The notes under the pieces were generated by a model. It ran no database searches. It had not been told where the DNA came from and saw only the letters and a program-made list of their open reading frames with translations. This document shows, piece after piece, positions 1 to 8,516 of a stretch of 64,000 nt of DNA (position 1 is the first letter of the stretch; the number at the start of each line of letters is the position of its first letter). The position numbers and the translations under genes were made by a program. Source of the DNA: Vampirovibrio sp041737375 (GTDB lineage: Bacteria > Cyanobacteriota > Vampirovibrionia > Vampirovibrionales > Vampirovibrionaceae); contig NZ_JBGSRV010000010.1 in assembly GCF_041737375.1 (NCBI RefSeq), positions 636,599 through 700,598 of the forward strand, given 5' to 3'.

Positions 1-2411
1 ATGCTTAGCACTTGCAAACCATTCAGGGATAACTCATCGGCGGCGGGGTTCACCCCATCCGGTTCCGTCAATGGCGGTGATGCCGCCTCCGGCTCATTTT
101 GCCATTGCCCCTCCAGAGACTCTGGCGGCGTAAGGGAAAATGACTCAAGCATTGGCTCAGCAGGGAGCGTTGTCTCAAACAGTGGCTCCAACTGCGGCGT
201 AAAAGAAGACTCCACCGATTGAACCGCTATTTCTTCCACTGGCTGCAAGGGAAGCGCTGGTAGAACCGGGGGCAATGACATTTGGGCAAACGGAGAAACC
301 GGCTCAAGCCCCTCCAACAAACTATCGGCTGAAGCGTCTTCAAAAAATAATTCAGGCTCCGCCTCCCCAAAGGAAGGAAACGCTGGAGGGACAGGCTCCA
401 AAATCGGGAGCGACAGCTCGGCGTCCTGCCTTGCAAGGTCGGGAACCTCTAGAATCTCTGATGCCAGCCAATCATGCTCACTCAGCCCGTTCTCACTTGC
501 ATCAAAGGCCAAAGGGGTGGATGGTGGAGGGGATGAAACCGAGGCCACTTCAGAAAAACCGAGATCATCAGTCTCTAAATGCACCAACGGAGCAGGTTCC
601 AGAGCAGGCGGCCACGCTTCAACCGGTGGAAGCAGCGATAATTCAGGGGCGAGCAAGGGGCTATTACTGTCTTCCGAGGCTGGAATCAATTCTCCAAACT
701 CGTTCAGTGTAAACGCCGTGGCGTAAAAATCCTGATCGCTCAACAATTGGGGCATGATCGTAGAGGCTTGCCCATCCGGCTGAACATTGTCCACAGGGAG
801 TGCCTGAGGTGTAAATGCAAGAGGCTCAAAAGCGTCCGATGGCATCAACCCTTCAAAAGCGGATTCGGCTTCATCAGGCCCTTCATCGGCTGCCGTAAAA
901 CTGGGAGGCGCAAAATTTGTAAACGCTTCTTCCGGCAAAATCGGTAAAAAAGCGCTTTCCTCTGGCTCAAATGATTGAGACAAAAAGCCTTCATCATCAT
1001 CCGGGGAGGATAAAGTGGTCATATCCAGAGAGAAAGAGGTTTCATCAAACGCAATGATTGGCTCTGCAATCGGATCAACCTGCTGCAATTCAACCGGAAC
1101 AAATGGGGTTTCTGGTAATTCCAGACTTTCAGTTTCCAGGTTTTCAAAGGCGGGCCAAGCCAGTTCTGGAGTATTGGAGGCCTCTTCAACAGGCGAGGTT
1201 GGTTCAACCCGGTAGTCCATGGAAAAATCAAACGGATCATCTGCTGGCAAGGGTGCCTTAATCGGCTCAGGCAAAGCAAACTGAGCCTCTTCAGGATAAA
1301 ACGAAGTAATATCACTGACACTGGATGAATCACTCTGGATGCTGGGCCCCAAATCCATGGGGGGAAGCTCAAAGCCGCCTTCAGGTATAAATGGATAGTC
1401 CGCAGCAGGTTCATATTGAACCGGACTAATGGCGGTATCTTCCTGCCAGTTTAAAGGGGCGCTCATGGTATCGGGGAATAAAAACTGAGCGGCTTCCTCA
1501 AAGGCCTGTTGACCTTCCAGCAGTCCAGCCTGTTCGGTATGGAAGGGATCTTCTGGATAAATAGTATGATGTAACGTGTCCAGCATGCCAGCCGAGGTTA
1601 GAGGGACTTGCTGACCCGGCAACGTCTCACCGGAGGCCAGATTTTGCCAAAGCGCTTCCGGTGAGACGGAAATGGCCTCGTTTTGCAAACTGGACAGAGA
1701 ATCCTCCCAAGGCATTAAATCGCCCGTGGCATGCCCTGCAGCGTGCCCCAAAGGCTCTACGGCCTGCTCCTGGTATGAAACAGGAAAAGAGGACAGGGAA
1801 GGGGACTCATCAAACCCAACCATCCAATCAGCGGAAGGCGCTGAGTCATTATTTTGCAATTCGGACTCCAACGCATTGGTAGGGGTGAAGTCCACCGGTA
1901 TTTCCTGAAAAAAGTCAGGATTATACTCCGAACCGTGCAATGCAGCGGAACTCTCCACGGGAGACTGCGGGACATAATTTTCAAAAGTTTCACCCAAATA
2001 CGCAGGATTTTCGGGTGGGGCGAACTGCGCTGAGAAATCCGGCGCTGCCGCTGATGCTGAAGGCGTGTCATCCCAAGCCAAGCTGGAGGACTCGTTCAAA
2101 GCAGCCCCGCTTTCCGGTGAGAATGGTTGAAAATCGGGGGGAGCGGGCATGGACTCTTCTTGCCACTGGGTTTGCGCCGGTTGTGGATAAGATGTTAGAT
2201 TCGGGGGCGGAGCAGGCACCACATAGCTGGGAGCAGAAGGCGGTTCCGGGATATTTCCCAACCCAAAATCAATAGGGGCCGCCGATGGATTTAATGCGGG
2301 GGCAAACACGCTAAAACTGCTTGAAACCGGAGAAGCGGCTTCAAAAACAGGACTAGCAGTCTTTTTCCCTTGATCCTGTGATTTTTCGGGTTTATTTTTT
2401 TTGAAAAACAT
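1..2411 (-). CDS. Long acidic, Pro-rich, probably disordered protein (3' end outside window)
   Basis: One minus-strand frame stays open for 803 codons from the ATG at 2411 to the left edge, with no stop in the window. The N-terminus is basic (MFFKKNKPEKSQDQGKK). The rest is rich in Pro, Glu, Asp, Ser, Ala and Phe, with very few Lys or Arg. It has no obvious catalytic motif, signal peptide or membrane helix in the visible part. Short recurring patterns such as FxPE, PLPxPP and LExE look like linear motifs in an intrinsically disordered chain. A TATAAT box lies about 55 bases upstream, with AAGGA 13-14 bases before the ATG. I do not recognise the family. A folded or anchoring domain may lie beyond the edge. 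Its reality rests on the length of the open frame; the function is unknown. Confidence 0.72.
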   Translation of the reverse strand, partial: MFFKKNKPEKSQDQGKKTASPVFEAASPVSSSFSVFAPALNPSAAPIDFGLGNIPEPPSAPSYVVPAPPPNLTSYPQPAQTQWQEESMPAPPDFQPFSPESGAALNESSSLAWDDTPSASAAAPDFSAQFAPPENPAYLGETFENYVPQSPVESSAALHGSEYNPDFFQEIPVDFTPTNALESELQNNDSAPSADWMVGFDESPSLSSFPVSYQEQAVEPLGHAAGHATGDLMPWEDSLSSLQNEAISVSPEALWQNLASGETLPGQQVPLTSAGMLDTLHHTIYPEDPFHTEQAGLLEGQQAFEEAAQFLFPDTMSAPLNWQEDTAISPVQYEPAADYPFIPEGGFELPPMDLGPSIQSDSSSVSDITSFYPEEAQFALPEPIKAPLPADDPFDFSMDYRVEPTSPVEEASNTPELAWPAFENLETESLELPETPFVPVELQQVDPIAEPIIAFDETSFSLDMTTLSSPDDDEGFLSQSFEPEESAFLPILPEEAFTNFAPPSFTAADEGPDEAESAFEGLMPSDAFEPLAFTPQALPVDNVQPDGQASTIMPQLLSDQDFYATAFTLNEFGELIPASEDSNSPLLAPELSLLPPVEAWPPALEPAPLVHLETDDLGFSEVASVSSPPPSTPLAFDASENGLSEHDWLASEILEVPDLARQDAELSLPILEPVPPAFPSFGEAEPELFFEDASADSLLEGLEPVSPFAQMSLPPVLPALPLQPVEEIAVQSVESSFTPQLEPLFETTLPAEPMLESFSLTPPESLEGQWQNEPEAASPPLTEPDGVNPAADELSLNGLQVLS

Positions 2412-2463
2412 AAGCGCGCTCTAAATCCTTTGGAGAGGACCAAACGCCCTCTAACTCCATTTC

Positions 2464-2469
2464 ATTATA
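2464..2469 (-). promoter_or_regulatory. Probable -10 box of the long acidic protein gene
   Basis: On the minus strand TATAAT precedes the ATG at 2411 by about 52 bases, inside a short AT-rich stretch. No convincing -35 hexamer is seen 17-18 bases further upstream, so only the -10 is called. Confidence 0.4.
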
Positions 2470-2608
2470 ATACGGGCCGCCACTTTTCATTCAGAAGTCG
2501 GTCATTTAGGGTTAAGGAATACCCTGTTTGCCGTAAAATAGGCAAAACATAACCCGTTTCCCGATATCACAATGGCTCCTTAAAAGCTGGAAGGGCTTCC
2601 AACTGTTT

Positions 2609-4105
2609 ATGATAAACGCATCGCCTTCGGCCACTCCCAACGCTGAAAACCAAACCGCCAAACCGCTGGATTTTTCCTACCTGCCAGAGCAACCCCTGTA
2701 CGGAGGGGGAGAGACGGACACTGCGGCCATTGGCTGGCAACTGGCCCCGGAACCATTTTCCATCAGCCAAAAGCAGTGGAACGATTTACAACAGCTAGGG
2801 CCTTTGCTGTTGCGGTTTATCAAGGCCATTGATGTTTTATACAAGCAGAGCCAAAATCCCAATTTACCCGTACCCGGCTGGGTGGCCGAATTATACGATC
2901 AGGGAAAGCCGGACAGCCTGTTGCAGTTTTCGGCCATGAAGCGGCAAAAAAGCCACTTGCCTTTGGTATTGCGCCCTGACTTACTGTTGCGGGAAAACGA
3001 CTGGACCCTGTGCGAAATAGACGCCGTTCCCGGCGGACTTGGTTTTACCTCCGCTTTAAACCGGTTTTACCGCAGCAATGGATTTTCGGTGATTGAAGCC
3101 CCTGAAGGCTTGCCGGGTGCTTTTTTGGCCATGTTAAAAGCGTTTGCTCCGGAAAAAGAGAATCCCACCATCGCCATTGTCATGTCCGATGAAGCCGCTG
3201 ATTACCGGGCCGAAATGGCCTGGCTGGTAGAAACCATTCGACAGGGAACGGACCTGGCGCCAGCCTATGACAACCTGTTTTTAGTTCACCCCAAAGACCT
3301 GGAGCTGGTGCGTGATCAACTGGTCTTTAAACCCACCAACGCTGGGGAAGGACACTCGAAAGCCGGTGCAGAAAAGAGACTCGAAGAAAAATCGATTGAT
3401 GTCATTTACCGCTTTTTCGAGCTGTTTGACCTACCCAACATTCCCAAAATTGAATTGATTCAATACGCCGTTAAAAAAGGCTTGGTAAAATGCACCCCCC
3501 CCTTCAAACCCCATGTGGAAGAAAAGTTATCGCTAGCCCTGCTGCACCACCCCGTGCTGGCGGAATTTTGGGAAAAAGAGCTGGGCAAAACCGACTTTGA
3601 GCAACTCAAGCAATGGGTGCCTCAAGGCTGGATTGTAGACCCCGCACCCTTACCGCCCCAAGCGGTCATTGCCAATTTATTACCCGGCGGCAAGCCCGTG
3701 CAAAGCTTCCAGCAATTAAAAACCTTGTCTCAAAAAGAGCGGGAACTGGTGCTGAAACCGTCCGGCTTTTCCCCACTGGGCTGGGGCAGTCGAGGGGTAA
3801 CCATTGGGCACGATCATGCCACCGACAGCTGGAGCGAGCGGCTGGATCAAGCCATGGCCAGCTTTCCTGAAACCCCCTACATTCTGCAAAAATTTGAAGC
3901 GGCTGCCGTGCTGCCCGCCCAACGCCTGAACCCTCAAACGGGCGACATTCAAACCTTCAAGGCCAGAACCCGGCTATGCCCCTACTATTTTGTGCAAGGC
4001 GATCAGATAACGCTGGCGGGGGTTTTGGCCACCGTTTGCCCTTCGGATAAAAAACTGATCCACGGCATGAAAGACGCCGTCCTGGCCCCTTGCCAAGTTA
4101 AATAA
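2609..4105 (+). CDS. ATP-grasp-like conserved protein of unknown function
   Basis: This is a soluble protein of 498 residues. The segment near residues 120-150 (RPDLLL..NDWTLCEID..PGG) and the C-terminal third (LVLKPSGFSPLGWGSRG, then YILQKFE, then a glycine/histidine-rich end) resemble circularly permuted ATP-grasp ligases of the glutathionylspermidine-synthase type. In those enzymes a Lys and acidic residues bind ATP-Mg and a peptide-like bond is formed. The substrate cannot be told. No Shine-Dalgarno is close to the ATG; a GGAAG/CTTCC palindrome sits at 2590-2601. Its stop overlaps the 3' end of the convergent aroQ by 8 bases. The ATP-grasp assignment is by motif resemblance only. Confidence 0.7.
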   Translation: MINASPSATPNAENQTAKPLDFSYLPEQPLYGGGETDTAAIGWQLAPEPFSISQKQWNDLQQLGPLLLRFIKAIDVLYKQSQNPNLPVPGWVAELYDQGKPDSLLQFSAMKRQKSHLPLVLRPDLLLRENDWTLCEIDAVPGGLGFTSALNRFYRSNGFSVIEAPEGLPGAFLAMLKAFAPEKENPTIAIVMSDEAADYRAEMAWLVETIRQGTDLAPAYDNLFLVHPKDLELVRDQLVFKPTNAGEGHSKAGAEKRLEEKSIDVIYRFFELFDLPNIPKIELIQYAVKKGLVKCTPPFKPHVEEKLSLALLHHPVLAEFWEKELGKTDFEQLKQWVPQGWIVDPAPLPPQAVIANLLPGGKPVQSFQQLKTLSQKERELVLKPSGFSPLGWGSRGVTIGHDHATDSWSERLDQAMASFPETPYILQKFEAAAVLPAQRLNPQTGDIQTFKARTRLCPYYFVQGDQITLAGVLATVCPSDKKLIHGMKDAVLAPCQVK

Positions 4106-4586
4106 AGCGTTGCAGCTCAATGCGGCTTGCTTCACCCATTAATTGCGCCAGCGCCAAGCGGTAACCATCGGCACCCAGCCCACAAATGACGCCGCTCACC
4201 ACCGCGCTGAGATAAGAATGGTGTCGAAAGTCTTCTCGCTTGTAAATATTGGATAAATGCACCTCAATCACCGGAGACTTGTAAGCGGCCACCGCGTCTC
4301 GCAAAGCCACGCTGGTATGCCCGTAGCCACCGGGGTTAATAATCATCCCGCAGGTCCCGTTGCGGGCCGCCTGCACCCCATCGATCAATGCACCCTCATG
4401 ATTCGATTGAAAGCATTCCAGCGTAAAGCCGTTTTTCTCAGCCAAGTCGGCCAATTCCCGGTTAATATCCGCCAAGGTTCTGGAACCGTAAAGATGCGGT
4501 TCCCGCTCGCCCAGTAAATTGAGGTTGGGGCCATTGATGACTACAATTGTTTTTGTTGTTTCCGCCACAATCAGGGTTCCTTCCAT
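4098..4586 (-). CDS. aroQ: 3-dehydroquinate dehydratase, type II
   Basis: It converts 3-dehydroquinate to 3-dehydroshikimate in the shikimate pathway; the type II enzyme is a cytoplasmic dodecamer. The family signature INGPNLNLLGEREP lies near residues 18-31, followed by the LYGS tyrosine loop, the NPGGYGHTSVAL catalytic-His region and VHLSNIYKRE...S. The length of 162 is slightly above the usual 145-150. A GTG at 4568 is preceded by AAGGA at 9 bases, while the ATG at 4586 has no ribosome site, so the true start may be six codons later. It lies 24 bases after prfB and is probably cotranscribed with it. Confidence 0.95.
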   Translation of the reverse strand: MEGTLIVAETTKTIVVINGPNLNLLGEREPHLYGSRTLADINRELADLAEKNGFTLECFQSNHEGALIDGVQAARNGTCGMIINPGGYGHTSVALRDAVAAYKSPVIEVHLSNIYKREDFRHHSYLSAVVSGVICGLGADGYRLALAQLMGEASRIELQRFI

Positions 4587-4610
4587 TGGCTTTAAATATT
4601 GGGCTTAAGA

Positions 4611-5742
4611 CTATCCTGTAGGCTCCGCCAGCAATTGGGTTTGCCTCAGGCGCAACAGGGCTTCAATAAACCGTGTTAAATCCCCGTTCATCACCCCCTC
4701 TACATCAGAGGTTTCCACATTGGTGCGGTGATCCTTGACCATACTGTAGGGATGAAACACATAGGAACGAATCTGGCTGCCAAAGTTCACATCCATCACT
4801 TCGCCACGGCTGGCGGCCAGCTTGGCCTCATGCTCGGCGATTTTTCGAGCCAATAACTTGGAGCGCAGCATATCCATGGCAATTTCCCGGTTTTGTAGTT
4901 GGCTGCGTTCCTGTTGGCTGCGAACCACAATGCCGCTAGGCTTGTGGACAATGCGCACGGCGGTTTCCACTTTGTTCACGTTCTGCCCGCCAGCCCCACC
5001 GCTTCGGCTGGTGTCAAATTCAATGTCTTCAGGACGAATTTCAACATCCGCCGCCGTCACCCCAGTCACTACCGGGCTGACTTCCAGCGAGGCAAAACTG
5101 GTTTGGCGCTTGCCAGAAGCATTAAACGGCGATATTCGAACTAACCGGTGAACGCCTCGCTCGGCTTTGGCGTAACCGTAAGCGTATTTACCGCTTAAGC
5201 GAATCGAAACACTCTTGATGCCAGCCTCTTCGCCTTCGCTCACGTCCAGAACATCTCGCTTAAAGCCCTGTTGCTCCGCCCAGCGAAGGTACATACGCAT
5301 CAGCATTTGAGCCCAGTCCTGAGCATCCGTACCACCCGCCCCAGCCGAAATGGAGATAATCACATCACAATGATCGTATTCATCGCTCAACAGGCTTTGC
5401 AGCTCCCAGGCGCTTAATGCCCCTTCCAGCCGAGTCAGCTCAGCGTCCAGCTCGGCCAATACCGAGGTATCGCCTTCATCCTGAGCCATTTCCAACAAAA
5501 CCTGCTGATCGCTAAAGGTGGTTTCCCACAGGGCAATCCGCTCTAAGCTGTCTTTTAAATCGTTTAATGCCTGCATGCATTGCTGGGCTGAATCAGCGTC
5601 ATCCCAAAAACCGGGCACAGTGCTTTTATGCTCTAAATTGGCGATTTGCTCTCTGATAACGGGTGTGTCAAAGAAACCCCCTTGCCGCTTGCAAACGAGG
5701 GGCAAGTGATTCCAGGCGGCGTTTAATATCTGAAAAATCCAC
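4611..5742 (-). CDS. prfB: Peptide chain release factor 2, with programmed +1 frameshift
   Basis: RF2 ends translation at UGA and UAA. Residues about 204-206 are the SPF anticodon-like tripeptide and 251-253 the GGQ hydrolysis motif, the positions expected for RF2. The gene is not one continuous frame. A short frame starts at GTG 5742 (AAGGA 7-8 bases upstream) and runs 24 codons to an in-frame UGA at 5668-5670. The bases around the stop, AGGGGGTTTCTTTGAC, match the classical RF2 shift site: an internal Shine-Dalgarno, then CUU UGA C. A +1 slip at CUU continues into the main frame (DTPVIREQIANLEHK) to give 376 residues. RF2 level autoregulates the shift. An uninterrupted frame from 5705 exists but gives a non-homologous N-terminus. 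Confidence 0.95.
5667..5682 (-). promoter_or_regulatory. RF2 programmed ribosomal frameshift site
   Basis: The minus strand reads AGG GGG TTT CTT TGA C in the frame started at 5742. The purine-rich AGGGGG acts as an internal Shine-Dalgarno three bases before CUU, and the slow UGA codon followed by C favours the +1 slip. The only difference I recall from the Escherichia coli site is TTT in place of TAT. Confidence 0.92.
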
Positions 5743-5772
5743 GACGAATCCTTTTGGTTGGGCGGTCACTCT

Positions 5773-5802
5773 ATTGTACTGAACCGGGCAGTGGCATCAC
5801 AA
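5773..5802 (-). promoter_or_regulatory. Probable sigma-70-type promoter of prfB-aroQ
   Basis: On the minus strand TTGTGA (5797-5802) and TACAAT (5773-5778) are 18 bases apart. The predicted transcript would begin about 25 bases before the prfB GTG at 5742. Confidence 0.5.
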
Positions 5803-5877
5803 GTCGCAAGGGCAATTTGTCTAAACATCCAAAAACACTCCCAATATAGGCAAAAATACGCCAGATACGGGACGTGT

Positions 5878-5905
5878 TTGACAAGCCAAACAAGTAGAAT
5901 ATGCT
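5878..5905 (+). promoter_or_regulatory. Probable promoter of the 94-residue protein gene
   Basis: A perfect TTGACA (5878-5883) is followed after 16 bases by TATGCT (5900-5905). Transcription would start near 5912, leaving a leader of about 50 bases before the ATG at 5962. Confidence 0.5.
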
Positions 5906-5961
5906 TCAAGTAGAGCATGAATTGAGCGACAGCAGCACCAGCCAGGAGGACCCCCTAAGCC

Positions 5962-6246
5962 ATGAGCCAACCCCCTTTGCCTTTTCGTTTAGGTGCTCCC
6001 GTATCGGGTAATCCCTTTTCCAGAGCCGTCAAGGCCACGCTGCCATCCCTTGCCGCAACACCAGTTACCACCAGCGCCGGAGCTACCACCAAACGAAGCA
6101 ACCCCTTTTTAAGCGCCATGAATACCGAAAGCCAGGAATTCAAGGAAAATTATGGGGTCAACAAACCCCTTAAAGATGCCATGTTTCTGGGCTACCGCGA
6201 TGAAAAGCCGGTCTTTGGGGGGGGCAGACTGTTTATTCTCTATTAA
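5962..6246 (+). CDS. Small hypothetical protein, 94 residues
   Basis: I do not recognise this protein. A strong AGGAGGA at 5944-5950 stands 11 bases before the ATG, and a good TTGACA/TATGCT promoter lies upstream, so it is likely expressed. The N-terminal half is rich in Pro, Ala, Thr and Ser and contains two NPF tripeptides (GNPFSRAV and SNPFLSAM). The C-terminal half is more charged and ends in GGGRLFILY. No signal peptide or membrane helix is visible. It is flanked by prfB (divergent) and the WYL regulator genes (convergent). It may be a lineage-specific protein. Confidence 0.6.
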   Translation: MSQPPLPFRLGAPVSGNPFSRAVKATLPSLAATPVTTSAGATTKRSNPFLSAMNTESQEFKENYGVNKPLKDAMFLGYRDEKPVFGGGRLFILY

Positions 6247-6253
6247 ATACACT

Positions 6254-7249
6254 TTATAAATGGCCCACCGCAGGCGAGGGGTTTTCATCCCAGGATTCGG
6301 TCATGGCTGTCAATAAACTTTGAACATGATGCTTCATATTGTCCCGCAAGGATTCCGGGGATAGCACCTGACAAGAAGTACCGTATTTCAGTAAGCGCAG
6401 CATCAAACCTGATGTTTCCGTCACTCTGGCTTTGACATGAATTTCCTGCTCGGCCCGATAAACCACGGTTTCATCCGGGTAAAAGCGGTAACTTTTGGCC
6501 AAGCGGCCATACAATGCAAACACCACACTCATTTGTGTTGGAGGACGACGGTTTTTAGAGGGCAATTGCCGAACCGAGCCCACCCTTTCGAGGTCCAGCA
6601 CCCGTTGCTCCTGAGTGCTTCGATCCAGACCCAGCAATAAAAGTCGACGTCCTCGCTCTATCAGCTCATACGGCTCAATGAGCAACTCCATTTCACCGCA
6701 CTCAGGGTCCAGATACTGCAACTGCAAGGCAAACGCATCCTGACAATATTGCTGGAATTCATTAAAGCGCTCTCGCCACAAGCTTATGTCCCGGTAAGGT
6801 GTGGCTGGAATGAGTGCGGTATCTTCATCCAGCTCCAGAAAACCTGGTGTACCCAACGACCAGGCCAACCCTTCCATAAAGCGGCGATAATCCTGATACA
6901 AGGCTTCATCGGGGTGCTTGGCCAAAAGATGCATTAATTTACGAGCAACGGAAATCTCCTGAGGCTCCAGATGCAACAGAAAAGGGTTTCGAAAAAGCTC
7001 ATAGCAGTAATCGTTCCGGTTGGTCGATCTTGGAATGCGACAACCCGCCTCTCGCAAGGTATTAATGTACTTGGTCAAGGTTTCCGAGTTATAACCCCGG
7101 CCAATCATTGGATTATCATAAAGATGCCGGTTAAGCTCCACCAGATTGAGGCTACGGTAACGAACCAGCATTAAAAGAATAAACAGCACCCGGTAGGCCG
7201 AAATATTGATATTTTGAAAAACTTCTTGGGGTACACTAGCGGCCGCCAT
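6254..7249 (-). CDS. WYL-domain transcriptional regulator (second of a tandem pair)
   Basis: This protein of 331 residues has an N-terminal winged-helix-like part (about residues 15-80, with NSETLTKYINTLREAGCRI as the probable recognition region), a middle segment, and a C-terminal WYL-type part including LLIEPYELIERGRRLLLLGLD. WYL proteins bind DNA and sense ligands or nucleic acid. Actinobacterial PafB and PafC are a similar tandem pair that responds to DNA damage. The ATG at 7249 has AAGGTGAGG six bases upstream; an ATG at 7291 lacks a site. The start overlaps the end of the upstream paralogue by 14 bases, indicating translational coupling. Confidence 0.8.
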   Translation of the reverse strand: MAAASVPQEVFQNINISAYRVLFILLMLVRYRSLNLVELNRHLYDNPMIGRGYNSETLTKYINTLREAGCRIPRSTNRNDYCYELFRNPFLLHLEPQEISVARKLMHLLAKHPDEALYQDYRRFMEGLAWSLGTPGFLELDEDTALIPATPYRDISLWRERFNEFQQYCQDAFALQLQYLDPECGEMELLIEPYELIERGRRLLLLGLDRSTQEQRVLDLERVGSVRQLPSKNRRPPTQMSVVFALYGRLAKSYRFYPDETVVYRAEQEIHVKARVTETSGLMLRLLKYGTSCQVLSPESLRDNMKHHVQSLLTAMTESWDENPSPAVGHL

Positions 7250-8447
7250 GATCCTCACCTTCTTTTGCCTCATAAAAATCAAGCATGCCACGCAACGTGG
7301 TCAATAGGTCTTCTTTAAAAAACGCGGGAGCCATCACCACAAACGGCAACCCCAAAGACAGCAAGGTTTGTTTTAAGTAGAAAAAATCCCGAACCAGCAG
7401 GCGCACTTCGTAATAAGGACGAGAGCCATCCACCCACAATCGGCTCTCCTGATAGACTCCCTGATTCGGGTCCAGGCAAAAACCCTGAAATGCCTGCGGA
7501 GAGCTGACCATCACTTTCAAAGACACTTCTGTTTTCTTGTGTTGACGAGCCACCAATTCAGCTCGCAACGGATCATTACTCAGCGGGGCCAGCCCTAACA
7601 TGCGATCCACCCGCAAACTGCTGGGGTCGGGATACTCAGGACGCTCCCCTCGGACATAAACCACCCCTTGCCGGTAAAACAAACTTTCCGGTAAAAACTG
7701 GAAAACCTCTTCGCCCTTTAGCGGAGAAACATAGGTGACCTCCAGAAGACTTTCCTCCAGCATGGCCCGCTCCAGCTGCTCAATCCGCTGGCGGCATTCC
7801 TGAGAATCCAGACTGCGGCTTTGCACAAAAAGCCGCTCCACCAGCTCGGGAAACCCATTTAAAGACCCCTGAGACACCAGTTTTCTCAACAGGCTGTCCA
7901 GGGCCAGCATTTCCGGGTGGGCAAAATGGCGCTGAGCGATAATTTTAGCCTGAGCCAGAGTTTCCAACTGGGCTTCATCCATGGTCAGGTTAAAGGGATG
8001 GCTGAGCATTTCGTACGCAAAGCCATTACGGGGACTGGGCCGTCGAATCACGCAGCCTAAGGCCTTCAGGGTGTTGATATAAAGCCATACTGAATCTGAC
8101 GAGACAGCTTTGCCAATGCTGGGGTCATTGATAAATTTCTGATTTAAGGCCTCCACCGTCAACGGCGCGTCAATCAACCACTGCAATAACTTGAAAATGC
8201 GATAGGCCGTTCCATTAAAGGAACGACGAGAAGCGGTCAGACTGGCCGCCTCTGAATCTGCACCCATTTCAGCCAGCAACACCACTATTTGATCCGTATC
8301 TACCGATTTTGAACTCACCACAGGGTTCTCATTGATCAACAATTTATCGCTTTTATTTTGCTCAGCAAAGGCTGACATGACATGTATAGTGACTGAGCCG
8401 CCCATTTCTGTAAACCGATAAATCTTCGGTTTTCCAAATCTCACCAC
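7236..8447 (-). CDS. WYL-domain transcriptional regulator (first of a tandem pair)
   Basis: This protein has up to 403 residues. The same architecture as the next gene can be followed: a winged-helix part near 75-140 (SSDSVWLYINTLKALGCVIRR), a linker, and a WYL-type region near 225-290 (LLEVTYVSPLKGEEVFQFLPE, then VVYVRGE). The two proteins align in SDSVWLYINTLKALGC versus SETLTKYINTLREAGC, so they are paralogues and probably form a heteromer or fusion-like pair as in PafBC. The start is unsure. GTG 8447 gives the longest form, and ATGs at 8405 and 8378 are alternatives; none has a clear ribosome site. No target gene is evident from the context. Confidence 0.75.
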   Translation of the reverse strand: MVRFGKPKIYRFTEMGGSVTIHVMSAFAEQNKSDKLLINENPVVSSKSVDTDQIVVLLAEMGADSEAASLTASRRSFNGTAYRIFKLLQWLIDAPLTVEALNQKFINDPSIGKAVSSDSVWLYINTLKALGCVIRRPSPRNGFAYEMLSHPFNLTMDEAQLETLAQAKIIAQRHFAHPEMLALDSLLRKLVSQGSLNGFPELVERLFVQSRSLDSQECRQRIEQLERAMLEESLLEVTYVSPLKGEEVFQFLPESLFYRQGVVYVRGERPEYPDPSSLRVDRMLGLAPLSNDPLRAELVARQHKKTEVSLKVMVSSPQAFQGFCLDPNQGVYQESRLWVDGSRPYYEVRLLVRDFFYLKQTLLSLGLPFVVMAPAFFKEDLLTTLRGMLDFYEAKEGEDHGGR

Positions 8448-8456
8448 TGAAAATCA

Positions 8457-8486
8457 TTGTTTCTATTTACCGCAGTCCGCTAGAAT
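8457..8486 (+). promoter_or_regulatory. Probable promoter of the uridine-kinase-like gene
   Basis: TTGTTT (8457-8462) and TAGAAT (8481-8486) are 18 bases apart, placing a start of transcription about 25 bases before the ATG at 8517. Confidence 0.4.
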
Positions 8487-8516
8487 AATGGAACTTGCCC
8501 CAAAGCAGATGTCTGT

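Noticed and set aside
275..712. Plus-strand open frames within the first 2.4 kb
   Set aside because: They lie antisense to the 803-codon minus-strand frame, have odd composition and no ribosome sites; I read them as shadows.
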